From positions 1 to 64,000 of the forward strand of contig NZ_SPMY01000024.1 in assembly GCF_012939955.1 (NCBI RefSeq): DNA of 64,000 bases, in the 5' to 3' direction. The notes under the pieces were generated by a model. It saw only the letters and a program-made list of their open reading frames with translations. It did not search any database and had not been told where the DNA came from. Source of the DNA: Candidatus Accumulibacter phosphatis (GTDB lineage Bacteria > Pseudomonadota > Gammaproteobacteria > Burkholderiales > Rhodocyclaceae). This document shows, piece by piece, positions 25,918-34,238 of this stretch. Numbering within the stretch: the stretch's first letter is position 1; every line of letters starts with the position of its first letter. Both the position numbers and the translations under genes were made by a program.

Positions 25918-26213
25918 GAACATCAAAAACCGCAGCGCACAATGCCGATAGCAATTGTAAGCAGGAACCGTGCCCCATTTTGAAGTGCATGGCATTGCAT
26001 GGGTATATGGTGGACATGGTGCGAAAATTGCGTGCAGTGCACTGCACAATGCTAACGGCAACACCGCTTGTGCTGGCCGCTGGCGTCGCTTTTTGGCGCA
26101 GTGGTGTATCGGGTTTGCCGGGGCGTGGTTCGTTCGCTGTGGCGCGTGTGCGTGGCCTTGCTGCGGCATCGCCGATTGAAATATCAAGGGAGGTACAGAA
26201 TGGTTTGGGCTAA
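25911..26213 (+). CDS. Possible small protein, weak
   Basis: ATG 25911 overlaps the previous stop by 7 bases and opens a 100-codon frame containing CMALHGYMVDMVRKLRAVHC. Its 3' end overlaps the DUF5681 gene in another frame, and its second half is not convincingly protein-like. Either a short gene ends in this frame or the segment is non-coding leader DNA. Confidence 0.3.
   Translation: MLRTSKTAAHNADSNCKQEPCPILKCMALHGYMVDMVRKLRAVHCTMLTATPLVLAAGVAFWRSGVSGLPGRGSFAVARVRGLAAASPIEISREVQNGLG
26032..26047 (+). promoter_or_regulatory. Perfect 16-base palindrome GTGCAGTGCACTGCAC
   Basis: The palindrome shares the GTGCAC core seen at both proposed element ends. It lies upstream of the DUF5681 operon start, so an operator role is possible. 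Confidence 0.4.
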
Positions 26214-26601
26214 GGGGCAAAGCGGGAACCCTGCGGGGAAGCCGGCAGGCGCGAGGAACAAGTCAACGCGCATGGTGCTTGCCATCATGGAGCGCGGCGC
26301 CAAGGAAATCACCGAGGCCGTCGTCAAGCTGGCCAAGGAGGGCGACTTGTCCGCGGCGCGATTGGTGATTGAGCGACTGCTACCGCCGGCCAAAGATCGC
26401 CCGATCTTCCTGGAGCTACCGGAAGCCGACACCGCCGCCGGCATCGCTCAGGCTCAGGCGGTCATCGTGCGGGCTGTGGCTGCCGGCGAGCTGTTGCCCG
26501 GCGACGCCGCTACCTTGGCCGGTATCGTGGAAGTCCGCCGCAAGGCACTGGAGACGCAAGAGCTTGAACAACGGATTGCCGCACTGGAGGAAACGAAATG
26601 A
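26200..26601 (+). CDS. DUF5681 domain protein
   Basis: This 133-residue protein begins WAKGQSGNPAGKPAGARNKS, the DUF5681 hallmark, seen in many phage and integrated-element proteins that often lie near terminase genes. The remainder is helical with LAKEGDLSAARLVIERLLPP, a TnpX/terminase-small-like helical region, and a coiled C-terminus. AAGGGAGG precedes the ATG. It starts a run of three genes overlapping by 4 bases. No terminase large subunit is present. Confidence 0.72.
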   Translation: MVWAKGQSGNPAGKPAGARNKSTRMVLAIMERGAKEITEAVVKLAKEGDLSAARLVIERLLPPAKDRPIFLELPEADTAAGIAQAQAVIVRAVAAGELLPGDAATLAGIVEVRRKALETQELEQRIAALEETK

Positions 26602-26861
26602 GCACAGCACTTGAACGCCGCGCCGCCAAACTGGAGCAGGCGGCGCGCCCGGCAGAGAAGCAAGTCGACCTGATTGTTCGGCGCATCATATCGCCCGCTG
26701 GCGCCGAGGTTATCCGCGCCAAGATCGGCGACACAATTGTGGACCGCCGCGACGACGAGACAGAGAGCGCATTCGTGGCACGATCGAAGGGTGAAGCCCT
26801 GGCCGCGACTTGCCGCCGGCCTTGTCGCGTGCTTCTTCTACCTGCGGAGGTGCTGCAATGA
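26598..26861 (+). CDS. Small coiled protein, unknown
   Basis: This 87-residue protein overlaps the DUF5681 stop by ATGA. Its N-terminus STALERRAAKLEQAARPAEK is a basic coiled segment typical of short proteins in phage packaging regions; then RRIISPAGAEVIRAKIGDTI. Its end (RRPCRVLLLPAEVLQ) overlaps the next ATG. Function unknown. Confidence 0.5.
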   Translation: MSTALERRAAKLEQAARPAEKQVDLIVRRIISPAGAEVIRAKIGDTIVDRRDDETESAFVARSKGEALAATCRRPCRVLLLPAEVLQ

Positions 26862-27049
26862 GCATGATTGGTAGACGAGTCGTCAGACTGGAGAAGGCCT
26901 GCCCGAGTGGATTGGAAGCGCTTTCAGACCAGGAACTGCAAGTGAGAATCGACGAGATGTGCACCCGGCCAGATGTTCAAGCGTGGATTGCTCAAGGCGA
27001 GGACGACGACCCCGAGCGCGTGCCGGTGCTGCGGCTGCTGTCGCTGTGA
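26858..27049 (+). CDS. Small helical protein, unknown
   Basis: This 63-residue protein starts at ATG 26858, overlapping the previous stop by 4 bases. MIGRRVVRLEKACPSGLEAL resembles the RRLxxLE start of the preceding gene, so the two may be related. It is acidic toward its end. Translational coupling is the main support. Confidence 0.5.
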   Translation: MSMIGRRVVRLEKACPSGLEALSDQELQVRIDEMCTRPDVQAWIAQGEDDDPERVPVLRLLSL

Positions 27050-27061
27050 GCAGACGACGGT

Positions 27062-27310
27062 TTGAGGTGGCGCGCCGATCCTGTCGGTTTCGTCGTCTCG
27101 TTGAATCTCAAGCGCAGGCATTTGAGCGAAGGCCAGCGGGCAATGGTGGCGGCGAAGATGGCGAATAGTCAAGCTGGCACGTTCAGCGGCAATCAGCACG
27201 TGCCCTCTGCAAATTTGCAGACACCTGCAATCAGCCAAACCAAAGCCGCCGACCTTCTCCAAGTCTCTACGCGCTACATGGCAACCGCCATTAGAGATAA
27301 AGTGAGCCGC
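27062..27310 (+). pseudogene. Remnant of a ParB/phage-associated HTH protein
   Basis: The frame contains DPVGFVVSLNLKRRHLSEGQ then RAMVAAKMANSQAG, and later ISQTKAADLLQVSTRYMATA. This pattern (NLxRRHLxxxQRAMVAAKxA followed by QxxAAxLLxVSxR) is common in ParB-like and methyltransferase-linked element proteins. Both ends are missing: the upstream ParB-like domain is absent, and after about 27300 the frame runs into the antisense of the membrane protein gene. I read it as a truncated fossil. Confidence 0.55.
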
Positions 27311-27819
27311 TATCGGCTGACTGCGCCGGCGATGATCAAGGCGCCGATCAGAATGGCCATAGGTATCGGTGCTGCAGCGAAGGCCCCCATCACCGCGAGA
27401 ATGATTAGCCCACCAATTATCAGAGACGCTAGCTTCTTCACCAAGTCAAGCGCCAGCAACCCCAAACCCTTTGCGATATTGACACCGAGCAAGACATAGC
27501 GGCGCCAACGAGGGCCCTCTGCCTGATCCCGTTCTTCCGCCGCATCTGCTAGTTCCTTGATCTCCTCATCGTAGAGGGCTGTCTGCGATTCTGGGTCAGC
27601 AACAAACGCCTGCTTCTTCCGAAAGAAATGCGTCGCGAGGCCTGCGCCAGCAAGCAAGACGACACCAGCCCACCCAAAGTAAGTAGGCTCATCGCCAACC
27701 CACCCGCCTATGCACAGCGTTCCGGCGATCACTGCCGACATGATCGCTACCACGGTGGCATCCTCGCGCCGCAGCTCTATGGGAATCTCTTCGTAGTGTC
27801 CGAACCTTTTCATTGTCAT
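27310..27819 (-). CDS. Membrane protein of unknown function (element cargo)
   Basis: This 169-residue minus-strand protein has two N-terminal hydrophobic helices (about 25-42 and 46-65), a charged middle region with ADAAEERDQAEGPRWRR, and two C-terminal hydrophobic helices (about 115-150). The start may be the ATG ending at 27819 or at 27813. It runs against the rest of the element. No family recognised; candidate cargo. Confidence 0.55.
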   Translation of the reverse strand: MTMKRFGHYEEIPIELRREDATVVAIMSAVIAGTLCIGGWVGDEPTYFGWAGVVLLAGAGLATHFFRKKQAFVADPESQTALYDEEIKELADAAEERDQAEGPRWRRYVLLGVNIAKGLGLLALDLVKKLASLIIGGLIILAVMGAFAAAPIPMAILIGALIIAGAVSR

Positions 27820-27835
27820 CGGTCTGCAATCGCGT

Positions 27836-28008
27836 CATAGGATTACGCCTAGAGACTTGGCAGCCTCACGAAAAGTGTCTCGAACCCCTTCTGCCGCGTC
27901 AACTGGTATTTCCCCGCCGGTCGTCGGGTGTACGCGATGCAGTGCACCTTCTCGGGTTTCTTGGAGGAGGCTGGAGCGATTAAAGGAAGCCGGCCATGAA
28001 CGAGCGGA
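27836..28008 (-). pseudogene. Possible C-terminal remnant of a minus-strand gene
   Basis: The frame ends in a strongly protein-like sequence, GALHRVHPTTGGEIPVDAAE then GVRDTFREAAKSLGVIL and a TGA at 27836-27838, 17 bases before the membrane protein start. The frame is closed by a TGA at about 28009 and has no good start codon, so the N-terminus appears lost or frameshifted. It and the membrane gene may once have formed one operon. Confidence 0.4.
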
Positions 28009-28110
28009 TCAAGATCGAGCGTTGCGACGTCGCTACCGATATCGGCGGATGGGCTGGCTTCCTTGCTAGGTACAGGGGGATAACCGCCTATCACAAGGCC
28101 AGACGCCGCT

Positions 28111-28132
28111 GTGCACCACAATGTGCACTACC
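28111..28132 (+). promoter_or_regulatory. Right-end GTGCAC site (possible attR)
   Basis: GTGCACCACA (28111-28120) is followed by GTGCACTACC (28123-28132). The latter matches 21438-21447 exactly and also has CACAAT upstream. It is proposed as the right boundary of the element. Confidence 0.35.
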
Positions 28133-28339
28133 GGCGATGGTCGATTGGCAGGAACGCTTTAACCACGCTGTATACGAAGCCCACTTAGATAGCAGGTGCA
28201 ATCTGGAGTGATCAGCGATGCCGGGCCAGCGCGCCAGGCGCCAGCAAGGACTTTCGTGGTTGTTCTGGCGGCAAAGTTTCGCTTCAAACGGCCGCTGAGC
28301 TGTGATAGTTTGGAGCTTCCTGTCATGGAGGAATAGATT

Positions 28340-28735
28340 ATGCCTATTGGATTGAGTCGTTTCACATTGAGGAAGGCAGCATCTGCCGTGTGCGCGGCAT
28401 TGCTGCTTACCGCCGGTACGGTTGGCGCCACCGAGGAGGTGCCACTGGTCACTGGTACGCACTGGACGACGTCTGCTCCGGAGGTCAAGAAGGCCTATCT
28501 GGTCGGTCTGTCCAATGCCATCCTGGTCGACGTCGCCTATCAGGCAGACAACCCCAAGGCGACCATGAGCGACTTTTCGCCGAAAGTTGCCAAGGGGATG
28601 AAGGGTCAGACACTGGACACGACGCTCGCAGCCCTTGACAACTGGTACGCGGCGCATCCCGATCAGTTGCAACGCCCGGTGGTCGAGACGATCTGGTTCG
28701 AGCTGGTCGTGCCCGGACTCAACAAAAGCAAATAA
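28340..28735 (+). CDS. Small exported protein, unknown
   Basis: This 131-residue protein has a signal peptide (about residues 1-30, AALLLTAGTVGA). The mature part includes THWTTSAPEVKKAYLVGLSN and WYAAHPDQLQRPVVETIWFE, a pattern loosely like small periplasmic proteins of the Rap1a/HdeA type. ATGGAGGAATAG precedes ATG 28340. It pairs with a glycine-zipper lipoprotein 12 bases downstream. Function unknown. Confidence 0.65.
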   Translation: MPIGLSRFTLRKAASAVCAALLLTAGTVGATEEVPLVTGTHWTTSAPEVKKAYLVGLSNAILVDVAYQADNPKATMSDFSPKVAKGMKGQTLDTTLAALDNWYAAHPDQLQRPVVETIWFELVVPGLNKSK

Positions 28736-28747
28736 CGGAGGCGAGAG

Positions 28748-28972
28748 ATGAAAACAACTGGATTGGCTTTGGCAACGGCGGCCGCATTGACCGTTCTCGG
28801 TTGTACCAACATGACGCCGCGCGAGCAGGGAACGGTCAGTGGAGCGGCGATTGGCGCGGCTGCGGGGGCGGGCATTGCCGCCATCTCCGGCGGTAACGGC
28901 TGGACCGGAGCGGCAATTGGCGGCGTAATTGGCGCCACGGCCGGTAACATCAAGGGCAAGAACCAACAATAG
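28748..28972 (+). CDS. Glycine-zipper lipoprotein
   Basis: This 74-residue protein has the lipobox LTVLGC (Cys 19). A glycine-zipper core follows: GAAIGAAAGAGIAAI and GAAIGGVIGATAGNI, two GxxxG-rich helices as in the OmpA-associated YMGG/Gly-zipper lipoproteins. GGAGGCGAGAG precedes its ATG, 12 bases after the upstream stop, so the two genes are co-transcribed. Probably an outer-membrane-associated lipoprotein. Confidence 0.78.
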   Translation: MKTTGLALATAAALTVLGCTNMTPREQGTVSGAAIGAAAGAGIAAISGGNGWTGAAIGGVIGATAGNIKGKNQQ

Positions 28973-29080
28973 CAACGAGGCTACGGAACGACCATCGGGC
29001 CTTGCGCACCGAGCGGGCCGACTGTTGCTGGGAGTGTTGGTGGGATCGTTGCCAGAAGAGCCGCGCAAGCGGCTCTTCGT

Positions 29081-29440
29081 CTATTTGGTGATCGCTTCGT
29101 TGCGACCCGAAAAGCGGTCGCTCAGGCGAAATGCCGCATCGCTGACTTCGCCACGCGGGTTGTCATTGCAGTAGCGAGTGACGTGTTTCTCGACGGTTCC
29201 GCTGGACATCGCCGACACCTGCTGGCTGCGATTCACGTAGTTGTGGCCGGTAAGCACGCCGCGTATCCAGGCGACATACAGAGCGCGCTCGTCGGCGTCG
29301 GCTTTGGATTCCGTCCAGGCACGGCACGACATGTCGTCGAGGTCGAGCATCTTGACTGGAATCGTGACCGCGCCAGCGTTGCTGGCGGCCAGGGCGGCAA
29401 GCAAAAGGGCGGTGCGCTGTGTGAACTTGCATCGGGACAT
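29081..29440 (-). CDS. Small exported protein, Rap1a/HdeA-like pattern
   Basis: This 119-residue protein has a signal peptide (LLLAALAASNAGA). The mature region carries MSCRAW, YVAWIRGVLTGHNYVN and VTRYCNDNPRGEVSDAAF. Two cysteines are spaced as in small disulfide-bonded periplasmic helical proteins (Rap1a/HdeA type). It is transcribed toward the glycine-zipper gene. The name is a pattern resemblance, not a firm family assignment. Confidence 0.6.
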   Translation of the reverse strand: MSRCKFTQRTALLLAALAASNAGAVTIPVKMLDLDDMSCRAWTESKADADERALYVAWIRGVLTGHNYVNRSQQVSAMSSGTVEKHVTRYCNDNPRGEVSDAAFRLSDRFSGRNEAITK

Positions 29441-29596
29441 CGAGTGGTTCCTCGCCAAGTGGAGAACTGAAGGCTGTGATTCTCCACTGTACGGCTCGGC
29501 GAGTCCATGCCGCCGAAGCAGCAAGCGGCGCGGCGATGGCGCTCGCCTGGCGCGCGCGCGGGTACAATTGCGCTTTCGCATCACTGTAAAAACCCC

Positions 29597-29710
29597 GCGT
29601 ACGCGACTCACGAATCTCCCTTCTCCCCGCTGCGGGAGAAGGGCCGGGAAAGAGGGGGGGCAGTCATGACTTTCATGATTGGAGGTCCCTCAACATGTGG
29701 TGACCATTAG
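29597..29710 (-). repeat. REP-like repeat family A, copy 3 (degenerate)
   Basis: Inverted orientation, just upstream of gmk. The GCGACTCAC tail, the CCCTTCTCC/GGGAGAAGGG stem and GTCATGACTTTCATGAT are retained. The outer arms are eroded (CAGTCATGAC against GTGGTGACCATTAG). Confidence 0.7.
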
Positions 29711-29726
29711 CTGGCCAGGAAGAACC

Positions 29727-30335
29727 ATGATCGGAGATCTCTACATTGTCACGGCGCCTTCAGGCGCTGGCAAAACGACCCTGGTGCGACACCTGCTTGA
29801 GAACGATCCGCGCATCCGGGTGTCGGTTTCTCATACCACGCGGGCGCCGCGAGCTGGTGAACGCGATGGTTTCGAATACCACTTCATCGGCGTCCAGGAT
29901 TTTCTCGACAAGGTCGGGAGCGACGACTTCCTCGAATGGGCACAGGTACATGGCAACTATTACGGGACATCGACCAGCGGCATCGAAGCGGCCCTGCAAG
30001 CCGGCCAGGACGTGCTCCTGGAGATCGACTGGCAGGGTGCGCAGCAGGTACGTCGCGTATTTCCGGCGGCAATCGGCGTCTTCATCCTGCCACCGTCGCT
30101 TGGCGAGCTCGAGCGTCGTCTTCGCGGGCGCGCGACCGACAGCGACGAGACGATTGCCCGGCGCGTCGCCGCGGCGCGGGAAGAGATGCGCCATGTCGAC
30201 GAATTCGACTATGTTATTATCAACGACGATCTACAGCGAGCGCTGCTCGACCTATTGGCGGTGGTTCACGCCTCGCGGCTTCGCTGCCCCGTACAGCGCC
30301 GGCGCCATTCCATCCTTTTCGCAACAATGCTTTGA
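29727..30335 (+). CDS. gmk: Guanylate kinase
   Basis: The enzyme phosphorylates GMP to GDP. The 202-residue protein has the P-loop [13 protein letters not shown], the GMP-binding [17 protein letters not shown] and EYHFIG, the [13 protein letters not shown] strand, and FDYVIINDD near the end. Start ATG 29727 follows a GGAAGAACC site. It heads the conserved gmk-rpoZ-spoT group, linking GMP supply to (p)ppGpp metabolism. Confidence 0.95.
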   Translation: MIGDLYIVTAPSGAGKTTLVRHLLENDPRIRVSVSHTTRAPRAGERDGFEYHFIGVQDFLDKVGSDDFLEWAQVHGNYYGTSTSGIEAALQAGQDVLLEIDWQGAQQVRRVFPAAIGVFILPPSLGELERRLRGRATDSDETIARRVAAAREEMRHVDEFDYVIINDDLQRALLDLLAVVHASRLRCPVQRRRHSILFATML

Positions 30336-30354
30336 TTCTCCTGGGAGATTTTGC

Positions 30355-30561
30355 ATGGCACGAGTGACCGTAGACGACTGTCTGCAGCGCATACCAAATC
30401 GTTTTCAGATGACCCTGGCCGCGACCTACCGCGCCCGTCAGCTTGCTGCCGGCGCAACACCGCTGGTTGATGGTGGCCGTGACAAGCCAACGGTAATTGC
30501 CCTGCGCGAGTTGGCCGCTGGCAAGGTCGGTCTGGAAGTTCTCAACCGCGGTCAAGCCTGA
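30355..30561 (+). CDS. rpoZ: RNA polymerase omega subunit
   Basis: The omega subunit assists beta' folding and forms part of a ppGpp binding site. The 68-residue protein begins [19 protein letters not shown] and contains [12 protein letters not shown] and [16 protein letters not shown], full length for the family. GGGAG precedes the ATG by about 8 bases. It is 19 bases after gmk and 30 before spoT. Confidence 0.95.
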   Translation: MARVTVDDCLQRIPNRFQMTLAATYRARQLAAGATPLVDGGRDKPTVIALRELAAGKVGLEVLNRGQA

Positions 30562-30591
30562 ACCTCGCGGACCAGTTTTCCGTGTGTCACC

Positions 30592-32814
30592 GTGGATCCA
30601 GTGGTCACCGCGAGCATTTCAGCTGCCCCAGCTGAGCTAGCGGTGGCTGACAAGCCCTCGGACTTCCTCCCTCCCGAGGATGATCCCGCGTACAGCGTCT
30701 TCATCGACAGCCTGAATTACCTGTCGGAGGACGAAATCAATCTGGTTCGCAAGGCCTATCTGTTTGGCGAGGAAGCGCATCGCGGACAGGTCCGCAAGTC
30801 GGGAGAGCCGTATATCACGCATCCCCTGGCGGTGGCCGGCGCCATCGCCGAGTGGAAGATCGACGTCGAGGGAGTGGTCGCTGCACTGCTGCACGACGTG
30901 ATGGAGGATACGGCGGTCAGCAAGGCCGAGATCGTCGAACACTTCGGCAAACCGGTCGCTGACCTGGTCGATGGCCTGTCGAAACTCGACAAGATCGAGT
31001 TTCAGTCGCAGGAAGATGCGCAGGCCGAGAACTTCCGCAAGATGCTGATGGCCATGGCACGCGACCTGCGCGTGGTGCTGATCAAGCTGGCTGACCGCCA
31101 CCACAACCTGCAGACGATGGCGGCGGTTCGCGTCGACAAGCGCCGTCGCATCGCCCGCGAGACGCTGGAAATCTATGCGCCGATTGCCGGTCGGCTGGGC
31201 CTCAGTACGCTTTTCAACGAGCTGCAGGATCTGTCGTTCCAGCTGATCTACCCGATGCGCGCGCGTGTTCTTGGGCGCGCCCTGAAAGCGGCGCGTGGCA
31301 ACCGGCGCGAGTTGCTGTCGCGGATTCTCGAGGGCATCAAGGGCAAACTGAACGCTGCCGATATCGAGGCGCAGGTTTTCGGTCGCGAGAAGAGTCTCTA
31401 TTCGATCTATCGCAAGATGCTCGACAAGCGCCTGTCGTTTTCTCAGGTGCTCGATGTTTACGGATTTCGCGTCGTCGTCAAGGACGTGCCCACCACCTAT
31501 CTCACCCTCGGTTCGCTGCATGCGCTCTACAAGCCGGTGCCGGGGAAGTTCAAGGACTATATAGCCATCCCCAAGCCGAACGGCTATCAGTCTTTGCACA
31601 CCACCTTGATCGGTCCGCACGGGACGCCGTTCGAGGTGCAGATTCGTACGGCGGCGATGGACAAAGTGGCGCAGGAAGGGATCGCTTCGCACTGGTTGTA
31701 CAAGGGCAGCGACTCGCTCGGCGAAGCGCTGCAACAGAAAACGACCAAGTGGTTTCACTCTTTGCTGGAGCTGCAGAGTTCAACCGGTGATTCCTCGGAG
31801 TTCCTCGAACACGTCAAGGTCGACCTCTTCCCGCACGAGATCTACGTCTTCACCCCGAAGGGCAAGATCATCGCCTTGCCGCGCGGTGCGACGGCGGTCG
31901 ACCTCGCTTACGCCGTGCACACCGATATCGGCAATCACAGCGTCATTGCCCGGGTCAACTTCAACCTGGTGCCTCTGGCCACCGAGCTTGTCAGTGGCGA
32001 TAGCGTCGATATCGTTACCGCAGCCGATGCCCACCCGAGTGCCGAGTGGCTGACGCACGTCAAGACGGGTCGGGCGCGCAGCAAAATTCGCCACTACCTG
32101 AAAACGGCGCACCAGGACGAGTCCACGGCGCTGGGTGAAAAGATGCTTGGGCAGGAGTTGCGGGCGCTTGGCATCAGCGCCTCCGAGGTGCCAGTGGCGC
32201 GCTGGAGGAGTGTGCTGCGCGATTCCGGAAACCGACTGGTCAAGGAGGTCTACACCGACATTGGGCTCGGTTTCCGCCTGGCCGGCGTGGTCGCTCGCCG
32301 CCTGTTGAACAAGGAGAGCGCGTCGCTGCCTGCCGACAAGAGCAAGCCGGGCAGTTCCCTGGTCATTCGTGGCAGTGAAGGGATGGCTGTTCAGTTTGCG
32401 CCCTGCTGCCAGCCGATCCCCGGCGATCCGGTCATCGGTTCGATCTGGAAGGGCAAGGGGCTGGTGATTCATACCCATGATTGCCCTGCGATCCGCAGAG
32501 CCCGCAAGGCCAGACCGGCGAAGTGGATCGATGTCGAGTGGGCGCCGGAAGCGGGCCAACTGTTCAGTGTCCGCCTGCAGGTCGTGGTCCAGAATACCCT
32601 CGGTGCCTTGGGCAGGATTGCCACCGAGATATCCAGTTCCGGAACCAATATTCTGAATGTCCACATGGACGAAAAAGACTCCGGGCTGTACACGACCTTG
32701 CATTTTACGGTCCAGGTCGCTGATCGCACCTCACTGGCGCGCCTGATGCGCAGCCTGCGCCGCATTCCCGAAGTGGTCCGTATCGCTCGCGAGCAAGGGC
32801 TCCCGGCGGCCTGA
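30592..32814 (+). CDS. spoT: Bifunctional (p)ppGpp synthetase/hydrolase
   Basis: This long RelA/SpoT homologue has 740 residues. The HD hydrolase is intact (AHRGQVRKSGEPYITHP, LLHDVMEDT with HD at 101-102, and DRHHNLQTM). The synthetase region has FRVVVKD, KDYIAIPKPNGYQSLHTTLIG and the EVQIRT motif. The TGS domain (VFTPKGKIIALPRGATAVDL), the Cys-containing region FAPCCQPIPGD and a C-terminal ACT domain follow. Both activities are therefore expected. GTG 30592 is the start; alternatives downstream exist. Confidence 0.94.
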   Translation: MDPVVTASISAAPAELAVADKPSDFLPPEDDPAYSVFIDSLNYLSEDEINLVRKAYLFGEEAHRGQVRKSGEPYITHPLAVAGAIAEWKIDVEGVVAALLHDVMEDTAVSKAEIVEHFGKPVADLVDGLSKLDKIEFQSQEDAQAENFRKMLMAMARDLRVVLIKLADRHHNLQTMAAVRVDKRRRIARETLEIYAPIAGRLGLSTLFNELQDLSFQLIYPMRARVLGRALKAARGNRRELLSRILEGIKGKLNAADIEAQVFGREKSLYSIYRKMLDKRLSFSQVLDVYGFRVVVKDVPTTYLTLGSLHALYKPVPGKFKDYIAIPKPNGYQSLHTTLIGPHGTPFEVQIRTAAMDKVAQEGIASHWLYKGSDSLGEALQQKTTKWFHSLLELQSSTGDSSEFLEHVKVDLFPHEIYVFTPKGKIIALPRGATAVDLAYAVHTDIGNHSVIARVNFNLVPLATELVSGDSVDIVTAADAHPSAEWLTHVKTGRARSKIRHYLKTAHQDESTALGEKMLGQELRALGISASEVPVARWRSVLRDSGNRLVKEVYTDIGLGFRLAGVVARRLLNKESASLPADKSKPGSSLVIRGSEGMAVQFAPCCQPIPGDPVIGSIWKGKGLVIHTHDCPAIRRARKARPAKWIDVEWAPEAGQLFSVRLQVVVQNTLGALGRIATEISSSGTNILNVHMDEKDSGLYTTLHFTVQVADRTSLARLMRSLRRIPEVVRIAREQGLPAA

Positions 32815-32984
32815 ACCTGGAAACAGCCGTTGAGCCAGCATTCCCTTTTCCCAGTGTTTCCCCTCGCTCTCGCGGAAGCGCATGCCATGCCTTCGCGCAT
32901 CCCCTGTTGCGAGCGAGCCTTCCGGCGGCTTGCACCTTACCCGCGCGGCTTTCTCGGCGCAGCTGCGCCGCAGCGGTTTTCGGC

Positions 32985-34220
32985 TTGAAAGTTGTCGTCC
33001 TCGGCGCCGGCGTTGTCGGCGTCACCAGCGCCTGGTATCTGGCCCGGGCCGGGCATCAGGTGACGGTACTGGAGCGCCAGGCGGCGGCCGGCCTGGAAAC
33101 CAGCTTTGCCAATGGTGGCCAGATTTCGGTTTCGCACGCCGAGCCGTGGGCCAACCCGCATGCACCGCTGCGCGCCCTGGCCTGGATGCGCCGCGAGGAC
33201 GCGCCGCTGCTGTTTCGTTTGCGCTGGGATGCGTGCCTGCTGGACTGGAGTCTGCGCTTCCTGCGCGAGTGTACTGCGCGGCGTACGCGCGCCAACATGC
33301 GCGACATCGTCGCACTGGCTTTGTACAGCCGCTGCCAGTTGCAGGCGCTGCGCGCCGAAACCTCGCTCGACTATGACCATCTCGAACGTGGCATCCTGCA
33401 TATTTATACGGATCGACGCGAATTCACGGTCGCCAGTGCGGCCGCGGCAGTGATGCGTGGCTTTGGTTGCGACCGGCAAACGGTGAGCGTTGACGAGTGC
33501 CTGGCCATCGAGCCGGCGCTCGCTGCAGTACGGCAGCGACTGGTCGGCGGGGACTACACCATCGACGATGAATCCGGCGACGCGCACCGCTTCACGCAGC
33601 AACTCGCCGCCCGCTGTGCGGCGAACGGTGTCGTTTTTCGCTACGCTGCCAAGATCGACCGCTTGCTTGCCGCGGGCGGCCGCATTGCGGGTGCCTTGGT
33701 CGGCGGCGAGTTGCACCAGGCCGACGCCTACGTCGTCGCGCTGGGCAGCTACACTCCCCTGTTGCTGCGCCCGCTTGGCCTGCGTTTGCCCATCTATCCG
33801 GCGAAAGGCTACTCGGCGACGGTTGCGCTTGGGGCACAGAGCATCGCGCCGAGTGTCAGCCTCACCGACGATGGCCACAAGATCGTGTTTTCGCGCCTTG
33901 GCCAACGCCTGCGCATTGCCGGAACCGCCGAGTTCAATGGCTACAATACCGAACTCAACAGCATCCGCTGCGACGCCCTGATGCGCCGGACCAGAGAGCT
34001 CTTTCCCGACTTGCGACCAGCCGCCGAGGCCGAATTCTGGTGCGGGCTGCGCCCGGCCACGCCATCCAATGTGCCGCTGATCGGACGCTCGCCAATCAGC
34101 AATCTATACCTCAACACCGGTCACGGTACGCTTGGCTGGACGATGGCCTGTGGCTCGGGCGCTGCCCTGGCCGACATTGTCAGTGGCCGCAAGCCTGAGC
34201 CGCCTTTCCGCTTCCTTTGA
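32985..34220 (+). CDS. dadA: D-amino acid dehydrogenase small subunit-like FAD oxidoreductase
   Basis: This DadA-type flavoprotein of about 411 residues is expected to oxidise D-amino acids and pass electrons to the quinone pool. FAD motif is VVVLGAGVVGVTSAWYLARA. SFANGGQISVSHAEPWANP is the DadA signature, and GLRPATPSNVPLIG with LNTGHGTLGWTMACGSG closes the FAD site. I prefer TTG 32985 (KVVVLGAG) because relatives begin there; the frame is open to 32907 without protein-like sequence. No adjacent alanine racemase is seen. Confidence 0.82.
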   Translation: MKVVVLGAGVVGVTSAWYLARAGHQVTVLERQAAAGLETSFANGGQISVSHAEPWANPHAPLRALAWMRREDAPLLFRLRWDACLLDWSLRFLRECTARRTRANMRDIVALALYSRCQLQALRAETSLDYDHLERGILHIYTDRREFTVASAAAAVMRGFGCDRQTVSVDECLAIEPALAAVRQRLVGGDYTIDDESGDAHRFTQQLAARCAANGVVFRYAAKIDRLLAAGGRIAGALVGGELHQADAYVVALGSYTPLLLRPLGLRLPIYPAKGYSATVALGAQSIAPSVSLTDDGHKIVFSRLGQRLRIAGTAEFNGYNTELNSIRCDALMRRTRELFPDLRPAAEAEFWCGLRPATPSNVPLIGRSPISNLYLNTGHGTLGWTMACGSGAALADIVSGRKPEPPFRFL

Positions 34221-34238
34221 TCCAGGCGAGGCTTGAGC

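Larger units (their letters stand above)
21438..28132. mobile_element. Integrated element between yicC and gmk
   Basis: This is an integrase-led accessory segment of roughly 6.7 kb. It carries a tyrosine integrase, wHTH and AlpA-like regulators, a zinc-finger primase-like protein, a RepA-like helicase, DUF5681, several short overlapping genes, a membrane protein and decayed remnants. The order resembles satellite or plasmid-like integrated elements. No capsid, terminase large subunit, relaxase or transfer gene was seen. Boundaries are tentative: the decamer GTGCACTACC occurs at 21438-21447 and 28123-28132, each preceded by CACAAT. The neighbouring host genes yicC and gmk are intact. Confidence 0.6.
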
